From Allostella sp. ATCC 35155 (lineage in GTDB: Bacteria; Pseudomonadota; Alphaproteobacteria; ATCC43930; Allostellaceae), in contig AP019701.1 of assembly GCA_006738865.1 (NCBI GenBank), positions 2,662,001 to 2,726,000 on the forward strand: 64,000 nt of DNA, written 5' to 3'. How positions within the stretch are numbered: the stretch's first letter is position 1; each line of letters begins with the position of its first letter. The translations under genes and the position numbers were made by a program. A model generated the notes under the pieces. That model was not told where the DNA came from. It worked only from the letters and a program-made list of their open reading frames with translations, and did not search any database. Below are positions 1 through 8,355 of the stretch, in pieces.

Positions 1-1
1 C

Positions 2-601
2 TGGACCAAGAGCGGCCGGTTCCCCTCGCTGAGCGAGCCCGAGCCCGCCTATCACGGGCTGCGCTTCCACGAGACCTTCGGCGACCTCGCGCTGACCGTC
101 CACGGCCATGCGCTCGGCCTGCGCGACCTCGGCGCGGCGATGGCACCGCTCAACGCCTTCCTGACCTTGACCGGCAGCGAGACGCTGGCCCTGCGCATGG
201 AGCGCCATGTCGCCAATGCGCAGAAGGTGGCGGAGTTCCTCGAGGGCCATCCGGCCGTCGCCTGGGTCTCCTATGCCGGGCTGCCGTCGAGCCCCTATCA
301 CGCGCTGGCGAAGAAGTACCTGCCGCGCGGTGCCGGCTCGGTCTTCACCTTCGGCGTCAAGGGCGGCTACGAGGCCGGCGTCAAGCTGGTCGAGGGCTGC
401 GAGCTCTTCTCCCACCTCGCCAACATCGGCGACACCCGCAGCCTCATCATCCATCCGGCCTCGACCACCCACCGCCAGCTCTCCGACGAGCAGCGGGTGG
501 CGGCCGGCGCCGGACCCGACGTCGTCCGCCTCTCGATCGGCATCGAGAGCGTCGACGACATCATGGCCGATCTCGACCAGGCGCTCGGCAAGACGGCCTG
601 A
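2..601 (+). CDS. metY: O-acetylhomoserine sulfhydrylase (MetY-like), C-terminal part, 5' end outside window
   Basis: PLP-dependent trans-sulfuration enzyme that makes homocysteine from O-acetylhomoserine and sulfide. The reading frame is open from base 2 to the stop at 601 (199 residues), so the gene begins before the window. The visible part opens with a FPSLSEPEPAYHG stretch and ends with the conserved SLIIHPASTTHRQLSDEQ region typical of Cys/Met-metabolism PLP enzymes of the MetY type. The PLP lysine lies upstream and cannot be checked. The length past the lysine fits a full family C-terminus. The internal ATG at 140 is not the true start, because family-conserved sequence continues upstream of it. 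The gene is convergent with the next one, with a strong hairpin between them. Confidence 0.85.
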   Translation, partial: WTKSGRFPSLSEPEPAYHGLRFHETFGDLALTVHGHALGLRDLGAAMAPLNAFLTLTGSETLALRMERHVANAQKVAEFLEGHPAVAWVSYAGLPSSPYHALAKKYLPRGAGSVFTFGVKGGYEAGVKLVEGCELFSHLANIGDTRSLIIHPASTTHRQLSDEQRVAAGAGPDVVRLSIGIESVDDIMADLDQALGKTA

Positions 602-609
602 GCCGCCGC

Positions 610-646
610 GCCCGGCGGAGTGGCGCTTGCCGCCGCTCCGCCGGGC
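610..646. terminator. Hairpin terminator shared by metY and the PotD-like gene
   Basis: An 11-base perfect inverted repeat (arms 610-620 and 636-646, GCCCGGCGGAG and its complement) with a 15-base loop lies between two convergent stop codons. It could serve both strands. There is no long T tract, as is usual in GC-rich alphaproteobacteria. Terminator function is inferred. Confidence 0.6.
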
Positions 647-1722
647 TACGCCTGCCGGACCCGGTCCCAGGCCGCCTGATACATCGCGGCGACGTCCGGG
701 CCCTGGTAGACGCGAACCTTGCAGCTCGCGAGAACGATCTCCGACGGGAAGATCACCAGGTTGTCGCGATAGGATCGGGGCATCAGCCGCAGCGCCGCCC
801 GGTTCGCGACCGGCAGGTTGAGGGACCGGGCGATCTTCGCGCCGTTGCGGGCGTCGAGAATGAAGTTGATGAACGCGTGCGCGTTCTGCGGATGCGGCGC
901 CCCCCTGGGGATGCACAGCGAATCCTGCGACAGGATCGAGCCCTCGCGCGGGATGATGTAGCCGAGGTCGGGATCCTGGGCGATCATGCCCTGCATGACG
1001 CCGCTGTAGACGAGGATCAGGTCCGCCTCGCCGGACAGCAGCAGCTTGTTCGCGGCGACCGGCCCGACGATGCGGATGTTGGGCTTCTGGCGGATCAGCA
1101 GACGCTCGACCGCATCGATATGGGCGGGGTCCGTCGTGTTGACCGGCAGGCCGAGATAGCGCAATGCGCAGCCGAAGACATGCGACGGCTCGTCGTAGAG
1201 GGCGATGCGTCCGTCGAACCGGTTCGACTGGAACAGCCAACGCCAGCTTCCCGGCGGCTCGGCCATCGCCGATCGCCGGTAGGCGATGCCCAGGGTTCCC
1301 CAGACGTAGGGGATCGAGTATCGGCGGCCGGGATCGAACAGCGCGTCGCTGAACTGCCGCTGGATGTTGGGCTTGTTCGGCAGCGCCGCCTCCTCCAGCG
1401 GCATCAGGAGATCGCTCGCCAGCAGCCGGCCGACGAACTCGTTGGTCGGCACGATCACGTCATAGCCGTGGTCCGGCCGGCTGACGGCGTCGAACATTTC
1501 CTGGTTGTTGCGGAACGGCGTGAAAGCGACGTCGATGCCGGTATCGGACCTGAAATCGGCGAAGGTCGTCGCCCCGATATAGTCGTCCCAGTTGAGGAAC
1601 CGGACCACCGGCTCCTCCCGGGCCGCACCGTCGCGCGACGCGAGCGCCATTCCGACGGCGAGCGCGCCGCCGCCGGCCAGAAGGCCGCGGCGCGACAGTC
1701 GGCGGCTCGCCAAGTCCGTCAT
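646..1722 (-). CDS. Periplasmic polyamine-type ABC substrate-binding protein (PotD-like)
   Basis: Extracellular solute-binding protein (358 aa), the usual length for PotD/PotF-type proteins that deliver spermidine or putrescine to an ABC importer. The N-terminus has twin arginines (SRRGLLAGGG, about residues 10-19) followed by a hydrophobic stretch, which suggests Tat export. The mature protein begins near VVRFLNWDDYIG, the motif typical of PotD-family proteins. No permease or ATPase genes lie beside it, so the rest of the transporter is elsewhere or this is an orphan receptor. It lies 43 bases downstream of the next gene on the same strand and may be co-transcribed with it. The substrate is inferred from family only. 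Confidence 0.75.
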   Translation of the reverse strand: MTDLASRRLSRRGLLAGGGALAVGMALASRDGAAREEPVVRFLNWDDYIGATTFADFRSDTGIDVAFTPFRNNQEMFDAVSRPDHGYDVIVPTNEFVGRLLASDLLMPLEEAALPNKPNIQRQFSDALFDPGRRYSIPYVWGTLGIAYRRSAMAEPPGSWRWLFQSNRFDGRIALYDEPSHVFGCALRYLGLPVNTTDPAHIDAVERLLIRQKPNIRIVGPVAANKLLLSGEADLILVYSGVMQGMIAQDPDLGYIIPREGSILSQDSLCIPRGAPHPQNAHAFINFILDARNGAKIARSLNLPVANRAALRLMPRSYRDNLVIFPSEIVLASCKVRVYQGPDVAAMYQAAWDRVRQA

Positions 1723-1765
1723 GTCTCAGCCCCTCGCGAACCGGCCAACCGTCCGGTCATGCCGC

Positions 1766-2944
1766 CTAGCGCAGCGCATATCGCCCGCGGCGGATGAGCG
1801 GCATGTTGTTCGCATCCGAAAGCCAGAAATAGAACATCGCGACTTCGGCATAGTTCTCGAAACTGTCCGAGTTCTGCTTGGATTTCTGCAGCAGGGCCTG
1901 AGCCTCGTCGACACCGCGCGTGTAGTTCGCGAGGTGCGACCAGTAGAAATACGCTTCCGAGGATTTCGGATTGATCGAGATCGCGGACTGGAACGCCTGG
2001 ACCGCCTCGGCCTTGCGGCCGATCCTCGACAATGCGACGCCGCGCATGACATGCGCCGCCGCCAGCACGAGCTGGTTGCCGGTCGCCGGCCAGTACCAGG
2101 GCTGGGCGATGCTCTCGACCTTGCGGATGGCCTGATCGTGGCGGTCGTAGTGCAGGTCGACGAAGGCCATGTTCAGCTTCGCCACATGGAAGGACGGGTC
2201 GGACGCCATCGCCTGCGCGAAGCGGATCTCGGCCAGTTCGACGTCCTCCTGCAGCAGGGCGATCAGTCCCAGCAGGTTTTCCAGCCGCGCGCGTTCCGCA
2301 CTGGTCGGGGTATCCGGCAAAGCGACGATCAGGCCCTCGATCATCGCCTTCACGGGGTCGAGGGATGTCTCCCCGGAGATCGCGGTATCGAGCCGGTGAA
2401 GGGCGGCGAGGTAGGGGTTCAGCTTCAGGACGATCTGAAAGGCCCCCTCCCGGATCAGCTCGTCCATGCCCATGGGGATTTCGCGATCGTTGCCGATCTT
2501 GAGGACGAAGTATCCGGACTGCTTCGAGAACCCCGTCAGCAGAAGTTGATAGCGGTCCGGCGATCCGGCGGCGGTCGCCTTGCCCTTCTTCACATCGTCG
2601 TCGATCACGGTGGAAAGGATGACCTTGCTCTGCACGACGCCGAACATCGTCTGGATGGCGGTCAGCGACTCCTCGAGGTTGACCAGCTCGGCCAAGGCGA
2701 CGGAGACCGGCTTGGTCTTGCTCGAGGCAAGCGTGACCCCCTCGATCAATGACTTCGTCGCACTGATTTCCTTGAACCGGGTGAGGAATATCTGGTCGAC
2801 GACATCCTTCGAGTAGCCCTTCTGGTCCAGCGTCTGCGCGGTCCGGGCATCGAGGTAGACGGATTGCGAACTCAAGAGGCTGTCGACCGTGACCAGGCCG
2901 AGACCGGCAAGAAGCGCGTAGATCATGGCCACGGTGAGTTCCAT
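1766..2944 (-). CDS. Unrecognised membrane-anchored protein with TPR-like C-terminal half
   Basis: I do not recognise a named family. The 392-residue product begins with a hydrophobic segment (about residues 3-24) that could be a signal anchor. A mixed region of about 200 residues follows, then a helical part (about 225-375) with tetratricopeptide-like spacing of small and aromatic residues (for example ENLLGLIALLQEDVELAEIRFAQA and RIGRKAEAVQAFQSAISINP, the second a good TPR match). Codon use is less extremely GC-rich than in neighbours and many residues are K, S and D, which hints at a different history. It is the probable first gene of a two-gene unit with the PotD-like gene. A scaffold or envelope role is only a guess. 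Confidence 0.6.
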   Translation of the reverse strand: MELTVAMIYALLAGLGLVTVDSLLSSQSVYLDARTAQTLDQKGYSKDVVDQIFLTRFKEISATKSLIEGVTLASSKTKPVSVALAELVNLEESLTAIQTMFGVVQSKVILSTVIDDDVKKGKATAAGSPDRYQLLLTGFSKQSGYFVLKIGNDREIPMGMDELIREGAFQIVLKLNPYLAALHRLDTAISGETSLDPVKAMIEGLIVALPDTPTSAERARLENLLGLIALLQEDVELAEIRFAQAMASDPSFHVAKLNMAFVDLHYDRHDQAIRKVESIAQPWYWPATGNQLVLAAAHVMRGVALSRIGRKAEAVQAFQSAISINPKSSEAYFYWSHLANYTRGVDEAQALLQKSKQNSDSFENYAEVAMFYFWLSDANNMPLIRRGRYALR

Positions 2945-3064
2945 CGGCGTTCCCTCGGACTCCCGTTCCCATTATTTGCCGACGCTGCAGACTATGCGGC
3001 CGCCGTCAGCCGTTCAAGCCGACCCTCCAGAATAGGCACATGCGATGAAGAGCCGTCCGACCTC

Positions 3065-4267
3065 CTACTCCGCCGGTTCGGCCATTGCAGCGGCGCGCGG
3101 CGGCCGGCGCTCGCCCGGCAGCAGGGCGGCGGTGGCGACGATGAGACCCGCGAGCACGGCCAGCACCACGAAGAACCAGTAGAAGCTGCCAGTGCGGTCA
3201 TAGACGATCGCGACCAGCGGCACCGCGGCGGCGCTGACGCCCAGCGCCAGCACGAACTTGGCGCCGAAGGCGGTCGCCCGCCACTTGCCGGGCGTGTACT
3301 TCACCAGCAGCAGGTTCTCGGCCGGCGTCACGCCGATGTGGAGCAGCGCCTGGGCCGTGACGAGCGAGAAGAGCAGCCAGTTCTGCGCCGTCGCGGCCAG
3401 CGCCAGCAACGGCACCTGGGCCAGCCAGCCCCAGACATAGATCGGCTTGGCGGGATAGCGATCGGCGAGCCAGCCGCCGACGACATGCCCGCCGGCGGAG
3501 ACGAGATAGACGATCGTGACCAGCATGCCCGCCCCGGCCGCCGTGCCGCCGGTGATGGCCGGAGTCATGTCGGCGAAGACCTTGGGCAGGGCCAGCGTGA
3601 TGCCCTGGAAGATGACGCCGGCCGCCGCCATCGTCACCGACAGCACGAAGAAGACGCGGATGATGTCGCCGCGCGCGGCCGCCTTCTCCGGCAGACGATC
3701 CTCCTTCAGCGCGACGACCGTGCCCTGGCGCATGCAGAGTGCCAGCGCGAGTCCGAAACCGATGGTGGCGAAGCCGGGCACGATGAAGGCCCAGCGCCAG
3801 GAGATGAGATCGGTCAGGGCGCCCGCGACGAAGGGCGCCGCAGCGAGCCCGGCCGAGCCGAACAGGCCGTTGATGCCCAGCACCTTGCCGCGGTTGACGC
3901 TGGCCCGGACCAGCCAGGCGATGCCGACCGGATGATAGATCGAGCCGAAGAGCCCGATCAGTCCGAGGCCCGCGGCGATCCCCAGCGGTCCCGTCGCCAG
4001 CCCGGTGAGGATGCAGGCCCCGCCCGTGCCGACGAAATAGATCAGCATCATGCGCTCGGCGCTCCAGCGGTCGCCGAGCCAGCCGGCCGGCAGCGCGCCG
4101 GCGCCGAAAAGGATGAACCCCGCGAGCGACAGCGACAGCAGCTCGCCATAGGGCAGCCCCCACTCGCGCTCGAGCGCGAGCACGACGGTCGGATAGAGCA
4201 GCATCACGAGATGCGAGATCCCGTGCCCGACGCACGAGAAGCCGACGACCAGCCGACCGTTGTTCAT
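3065..4267 (-). CDS. MFS transporter (fosmidomycin-resistance-like group)
   Basis: Twelve-helix major facilitator protein of 400 residues. The N-terminus (GHGISHLVMLLYPTVVLAL) resembles Fsr/FsmA-type exporters. A loop 2-3 motif (GWLGDRW, about residue 62) and a second copy at mid-protein (GGWLADRYP) mark the two six-helix halves. It lies 50 bases downstream of the hydratase gene and on the same strand as phnM and phnF, so it may belong to the minus-strand half of the phosphonate island. Fosmidomycin is itself a phosphonate and Fsr exports it, so a role in moving a phosphonate or a breakdown product is possible but unproven. Confidence 0.75.
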   Translation of the reverse strand: MNNGRLVVGFSCVGHGISHLVMLLYPTVVLALEREWGLPYGELLSLSLAGFILFGAGALPAGWLGDRWSAERMMLIYFVGTGGACILTGLATGPLGIAAGLGLIGLFGSIYHPVGIAWLVRASVNRGKVLGINGLFGSAGLAAAPFVAGALTDLISWRWAFIVPGFATIGFGLALALCMRQGTVVALKEDRLPEKAAARGDIIRVFFVLSVTMAAAGVIFQGITLALPKVFADMTPAITGGTAAGAGMLVTIVYLVSAGGHVVGGWLADRYPAKPIYVWGWLAQVPLLALAATAQNWLLFSLVTAQALLHIGVTPAENLLLVKYTPGKWRATAFGAKFVLALGVSAAAVPLVAIVYDRTGSFYWFFVVLAVLAGLIVATAALLPGERRPPRAAAMAEPAE

Positions 4268-4317
4268 GGTTCCTCCGTCCGGGTGCCCATGGGGCGTGCC
4301 CGACGCGTCTTCCTGGT

Positions 4318-5112
4318 TCAGCCGAAGGATACGCCGACGCGGCCGAGCCCGTCGAATGCGACCTCGACGCGGTCGCCGGCCACCACCGGCTGCGGCGCCA
4401 CGACGCTGCCCAGGAAGACGAACTCGCCCGCCCGGAGCGCCGTGCCGGCGGCATTCAAGGTGTTCGCGAGCCAGGCCAGCGCCGCCAGCGGATGCCCCAT
4501 CATCGCCGCCCCCAGCCCCTCGCCGCGCGGCATGCCGGAGATCGTGACGCGGCCGCGCAGCGCCGGCAGGTCGAGCGACCGCCAGTCGGGCGCAGCGGCA
4601 CCGATCACCGCCCCGGCCTGGAAGAAGTCGTCGCCGATCAGCGCCGGTACGCCGACCGCCGCGAAGCCGTCATAGCGGTCGTCCACCAGCTCGATGCCGG
4701 GATGCAGGCTGGCGACCGCGGCCACGACGGACTCCCGGTCGTGCCCGCCCGGCCGCGCCGGCAGGTCGGCCGACAGGCGGGCGACGATCTCGGTCTCGAC
4801 CATCGGCTTGATGCAGTCGGCCGCGACGAAAGCGCCGCCATCTTCGCGCAAGCCCGATTCCAGCACACCGCCGCCGCAGGGGTGGTCGATCGCCAGCCAT
4901 TCCTGCATGACCCGGGTGGTGGCGCCAATCTTCCAGCCGACGCGCCGGCCGAATCGCGGCGCCAGGAGCGCGTGCGCGGCGAACTGGACCCGGTAGCCTT
5001 CGGCCGGATCGGCGGGCGTGACGGCGGGCGGCAGCGGCGCCAGCAGGCGACGGCCCAGCCGCGCTTCGGCGATCACGGCAGCGGCAGGCGCAGGGTCGAA
5101 CGCACGGGCCAT
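4318..5112 (-). CDS. 2-keto-4-pentenoate hydratase-like protein (FAH superfamily)
   Basis: Member of the 2-oxopent-4-enoate hydratase / fumarylacetoacetate hydrolase superfamily, 264 residues, the normal length. Such enzymes add water to 2-keto-4-enoates in meta-cleavage pathways, or decarboxylate related oxo-acids. The sequence shows the family pattern: GYRVQFAAHALL near residue 40, GWKIGAT near 58, an acidic metal-site region (VETEIVARL) near 105, and the C-terminal FLGSVV...VAGDRVEVAFDGLG block. The start at 5110-5112 is chosen because family similarity begins there; the much longer open frame upstream runs antisense to phnM. It lies between phnM and the MFS gene on the same strand. The substrate is unknown. 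Confidence 0.75.
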   Translation of the reverse strand: MARAFDPAPAAAVIAEARLGRRLLAPLPPAVTPADPAEGYRVQFAAHALLAPRFGRRVGWKIGATTRVMQEWLAIDHPCGGGVLESGLREDGGAFVAADCIKPMVETEIVARLSADLPARPGGHDRESVVAAVASLHPGIELVDDRYDGFAAVGVPALIGDDFFQAGAVIGAAAPDWRSLDLPALRGRVTISGMPRGEGLGAAMMGHPLAALAWLANTLNAAGTALRAGEFVFLGSVVAPQPVVAGDRVEVAFDGLGRVGVSFG

Positions 5113-5252
5113 TCCGGCTCTCCTGGCGGTGGGGCGGGGGCGGTGAAATCGGGGGCGGATGGAAGGGTGAAGATATAATCCCAATCCGCAGCTGGGCAAA
5201 AGCACCGGCGGCGAGCTCGCGGACGATGGGCGATCCTGGCCGCCCCCCTGCG

Positions 5253-6428
5253 TCAGGCGGCCGCCGCGAATCCCCCGCCGGCCGCGAGACGGCCTTCGGC
5301 ATGCACGACACGGCCGCCGGCGACGGTGGCGACGACGCGCGGCAGGCCCGGCGCCCGATCGTCGACCAGGACGAGGTCGGCACGCAGGCCGGGCGCGATG
5401 CGGCCGCGATCGGCAAGACCGGCCGCGGCTGCCGGACCGGCCGACACGAGATCCCAGGCGCGCGCAAACGGCAGGACGCCGTCCCCGGCAAGGCGGAACG
5501 GCGCCTGCAGCAGGGCCGGATAGTAGTAGTCGGACATCAGGACAGAGCAGAGGCCGGCGGCGACGAGTTCGGCTGCGCCGACGAGGTTGAGGTGGCTGCC
5601 ACCGCGCACGACGTTTGGCGCGCCCATGGCGACGGTGTCGCCGGCGGCGACCGCGGCAGCCGCCGTCTCGCGGTTGGTCGGGAACTCGCAGATGCGCGCG
5701 CCGATATCGCGGAACCCGGCGCGCACCGCGGGGCTGGTGTCGTCGTGCGATGCCAGCGGCACGCCCGCCGCGCGGGCCGCCGCGCCGATGCGGACGAGCG
5801 AATCCGCGATCTCGCCGCCGCGTGCACCGACGGCCACCAGCTGCGCGGTGAAGTCCTCGACCGAGAGCCCCGTCCGCTCCGCCATGCGGGCCAGGCGGTC
5901 CGGCTCGCCCAGCCGGCGCAGCATGGCCGGCGTGTGGTCGTTGAAGGCGACCAGCGCCACGCGGCCGGCACCGAGCCAGTCGACCAGCGGCCGCTCGCCG
6001 TCGAGGTTGTAGGCTTCGTGGCGAAGATGGATGCGCGTGTCGCAGGCCAGCCGCGGCTGCAGTTCCGCGACGCGGTCGACGATCTGCCCGGCGTTGGCCA
6101 GCGAGCGCAGGCCGGTTTCCCAGGAGCAGGTGACGGCATGGAAGGCCGTCGTGATGCCGTTGGCGGCCAGCTGCCGGTCGCTGTCGACCAGCGCCAGGTC
6201 GGTCGCGAAGGCCACCCCGGGACGGGGCATCATCTGGCGCTCGAAGGCATCGCCGTGGAGATCGACGATGCCGGGCAGGACGAGCATGCCGCCCGCGTCG
6301 AGCGCCGGGCCGCCGCCTTCCCCCAGGCCGGCGATATGAGAGCCGGAGAGCGCGAGTTCGGCTTCGACGATGGTGCCGTCCGCGGTCAGGACGCGGCCGT
6401 TGGCGATCTGCCAGTTGCTTGCGGACAT
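5253..6428 (-). CDS. phnM: Alpha-D-ribose 1-methylphosphonate 5-triphosphate diphosphatase, first copy
   Basis: Amidohydrolase-fold enzyme of the C-P lyase pathway (391 aa) that removes diphosphate from the 5-triphosphate intermediate to give the substrate of PhnJ. The metal-site strand GIVDLHGDAFERQMMPRPGV (H58 and D60) and the later motifs DHTP, SHDD, GAPNVVRGGSHL and SDYYYP are all present. It differs from the second copy in this window (11849-12991): the canonical HTDNLEKHLTPRPGV is HGDAFERQMMPRPGV here. It is divergently placed from the phnG operon and follows phnF by 26 bases on the same strand. Two phnM genes in one locus suggest division of labour, for instance different side chains; that is inference. 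Confidence 0.88.
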   Translation of the reverse strand: MSASNWQIANGRVLTADGTIVEAELALSGSHIAGLGEGGGPALDAGGMLVLPGIVDLHGDAFERQMMPRPGVAFATDLALVDSDRQLAANGITTAFHAVTCSWETGLRSLANAGQIVDRVAELQPRLACDTRIHLRHEAYNLDGERPLVDWLGAGRVALVAFNDHTPAMLRRLGEPDRLARMAERTGLSVEDFTAQLVAVGARGGEIADSLVRIGAAARAAGVPLASHDDTSPAVRAGFRDIGARICEFPTNRETAAAAVAAGDTVAMGAPNVVRGGSHLNLVGAAELVAAGLCSVLMSDYYYPALLQAPFRLAGDGVLPFARAWDLVSAGPAAAAGLADRGRIAPGLRADLVLVDDRAPGLPRVVATVAGGRVVHAEGRLAAGGGFAAAA

Positions 6429-6454
6429 GGGATCGGAGGCTTCTGTCGGCGGGC

Positions 6455-7189
6455 TCAGGGTTCGAAGACCAGCTGGACGCGCTCGGCCGCCATCCGGGCG
6501 ATGCTGATCTCGATCGGCCGGCCCTCGGGATCGATGTTGAGGTTCTCGGCCACCAGCACCGGCCGCGAGCGCGGCATGTGCAGGGCCCGCGCATCCTCGG
6601 CCGAGGGCAGGCGTGCCGTCACCCGGGTCGATTTGCGGGTGTAGTCGGCGATGCCGCAGCGGGCCAGTGCGCGGGTGATCGAATCCTCCGCACGATAGGC
6701 CGCGATCATGTCAGGCACGCGACAGGCCGGAAAATAGTGCGAGGCGATGCTGATCGGCCGGCCGTCGGCCTCGCCCAGGGTCTCAAGCAGGATCAGGCTC
6801 TCCCCGCGCTTGAGGCCCAGCGGCCCCGCAATCGCCGCCTCGGCCGCGACCACGCCCGAACGCACGAGCCGCGAATGCGGCTCGCGATTCTGGCGGCGGA
6901 TCGTCTCGCTGAAGCGCGTGCGCTTGCGCACGGCATAGGCGACCGGATCGTCATGGACGAAGGTGCCGCGCCCCTGCTCCACCCGCACCAGGCCGCGCTC
7001 CTCGAGCGAGGCCAGCGCCTGGCGGACGGTGTGGCGGTTGACGCCGAACCGCTCGGCCAGCGCGTTCTCGGTCGGCATGCGGTCGCCGGGCGCCAGCCGG
7101 CGCGCGACGATCTCCGCCTCCACCGCCTGTTCGATCTGGCGCCAGAGGGCAACGCCGCCGCGGCGCGACAGGATGACCGGGTCCGTCAT
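6455..7189 (-). CDS. phnF: GntR/HutC-family transcriptional regulator of phosphonate genes
   Basis: Regulator of 244 residues with an N-terminal winged helix (about residues 10-75, including MPTENALAERFGVNRHTVRQAL) and a C-terminal UTRA ligand-binding domain, the HutC subgroup layout of PhnF. I chose the ATG at 7187-7189, where family similarity begins. An in-frame ATG at 7220-7222 would add 11 residues and a GTG further up would run into the operator. It sits between the divergent phnG operon and phnM, and a HutC-type site lies at 7259-7266. PhnF proteins in other bacteria repress phosphonate or phosphate-related genes; local control of both directions is inferred. Confidence 0.88.
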   Translation of the reverse strand: MTDPVILSRRGGVALWRQIEQAVEAEIVARRLAPGDRMPTENALAERFGVNRHTVRQALASLEERGLVRVEQGRGTFVHDDPVAYAVRKRTRFSETIRRQNREPHSRLVRSGVVAAEAAIAGPLGLKRGESLILLETLGEADGRPISIASHYFPACRVPDMIAAYRAEDSITRALARCGIADYTRKSTRVTARLPSAEDARALHMPRSRPVLVAENLNIDPEGRPIEISIARMAAERVQLVFEP

Positions 7190-7258
7190 CAAAGTTTCAG
7201 CGGATGTGGCTTTACTGACCATCGAGGCTGGGGCAGTATCGCCAGGAAAGATGCGGAC

Positions 7259-7266
7259 GTCTAGAC
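7259..7266. promoter_or_regulatory. Candidate PhnF (HutC-type) operator
   Basis: The palindrome GTCTAGAC fits the known HutC-subfamily consensus GT-N-TA-N-AC exactly. It lies 13 bases before the chosen phnG ATG and about 70 bases before the phnF start, where a PhnF repressor would be expected to act. The match is seen directly; binding is inferred. Confidence 0.6.
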
Positions 7267-7278
7267 AAATTGCAGCAG

Positions 7279-7746
7279 ATGTCGAGTAAGGAACCACCGG
7301 TCGATCCGGAGATGGCGGCGCGGCAGCGCTGGATGGCGCTGCTGGCGCGCGCCTCGGCAGAACGGCTGGAGGCCGGCCTCGCGGCGCTGGGCGAACCGCC
7401 CCGCTACGACCTGCTGCGCCGTCCGGAGACCGGCATGGTGATGGTCCGCGGACGCAGCGGCGGCACCGGCCCGCGCTTCAACCTCGGGGAAATGACCGTC
7501 ACCCGCTGCGTCGTCCGCCTCGCCGACGGGACCATGGGCCATGGCTATGTCGCCGGGCGCGACCGGCGGCACGCGGAACTGGCCGCTCTCTTCGACGCCC
7601 TGCTCCAGCAGCCGGAAGCCCGGCCGACCATCCTCGACGCCGTCATCGATCCGGTCGCGGCCGATCTCGCCGCCGCCGAACGGACGGTGCGCGAGAAGGC
7701 GGCCGCGACCAAGGTGCGCTTCTTCACGATGGTGCGCGGCGAATGA
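7279..7746 (+). CDS. phnG: C-P lyase core complex subunit PhnG
   Basis: Subunit of the PhnGHIJ core that, with PhnI, couples methylphosphonate and other phosphonates to the ribose of ATP. The product is 155 residues from the ATG at 7279; an in-frame TTG at 7270 would add three. Family features include RQRWMALLARA at the N-terminus, TRCVVRLADGTMGHGYVAGRD at mid-protein and the C-terminal KVRFFTMVRGE. It is the first gene of an operon that appears to run to azlD: its stop overlaps the phnH start by four bases (ATGA). No convincing ribosome-binding site lies close upstream, since the HutC-type operator occupies that position. Confidence 0.9.
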   Translation: MSSKEPPVDPEMAARQRWMALLARASAERLEAGLAALGEPPRYDLLRRPETGMVMVRGRSGGTGPRFNLGEMTVTRCVVRLADGTMGHGYVAGRDRRHAELAALFDALLQQPEARPTILDAVIDPVAADLAAAERTVREKAAATKVRFFTMVRGE

Positions 7747-8351
7747 CCGGACGGCTCCTCGAAACCGCCCCCGGCCCCGGTTTCGCCGATCCGGTCGCCG
7801 ACTCGCAGCGCGCCTTCCGCGCGATGCTGGAGGCGATCGCCCGCCCCGGCACGGTGCAGGCGATCGGGGCCGAGCTGACGCCGCCGGCGCCGCTGTCGCG
7901 CGCCGCGGCCGCCGCCCTGCTGACGCTGGTGGATTTCGAGACGCCGCTGTGGCTCGACGCCGCGGCACGGCAGCCCGCCGTCGAGGCCTGGGTGCGCTTC
8001 CATTGCGGCGTGCCGCTGGTCGACGACCCGGCAGCGGCACGTTTCGCGCTGGTCGCCGATCCCATGGGCTCCCTGCTGCCGCTCGACCGGTTCCCGATCG
8101 GGGAGGACGCCTTCCCCGACCGCTCGGCGACCGTGATCGTCGCCGCTGCAGGCCTGAAGAGTGGAAGCGGCTGGCGCCTGTCCGGTCCCGGCATCGAGGG
8201 CGAGGCACGCCTGGAAGCCGGTGGGCTGCCCCTGGGTTTCGCCGCCGCGTGGCAGGCGAATCGCGGGCTCTTTCCCTGCGGGATCGACCTCTTCCTGACG
8301 GCGGACGACCGCGTCGCGGCCCTGCCGCGAACGGTCCGGCTGGAGGACTGA
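7743..8351 (+). CDS. phnH: C-P lyase core complex subunit PhnH
   Basis: Structural subunit of the C-P lyase core (202 aa, normal length), needed for phosphonate use although it has no known catalytic centre. The N-terminal PGFADPVADSQRAFRAMLEAIARPGTV segment is the PhnH hallmark, and the central TLVDFETPLWLD and C-terminal FPCGIDLFL blocks are also conserved. It starts inside the phnG stop codon and ends four bases before phnI, which suggests translational coupling. Confidence 0.92.
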   Translation: MTGRLLETAPGPGFADPVADSQRAFRAMLEAIARPGTVQAIGAELTPPAPLSRAAAAALLTLVDFETPLWLDAAARQPAVEAWVRFHCGVPLVDDPAAARFALVADPMGSLLPLDRFPIGEDAFPDRSATVIVAAAGLKSGSGWRLSGPGIEGEARLEAGGLPLGFAAAWQANRGLFPCGIDLFLTADDRVAALPRTVRLED

Positions 8352-8355
8352 CGCC

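Noticed and set aside
4318-6594. Very long minus-strand open frame (758 residues)
   Set aside because: Only the last 264 residues match a family (hydratase); the remainder lies over phnM in another frame and is a GC-rich shadow.
7190-7278. Possible Pho box (CTGTCAT repeats) before phnG
   Set aside because: No pair of CTGTCAT-like elements at the right spacing is present; only single weak matches.
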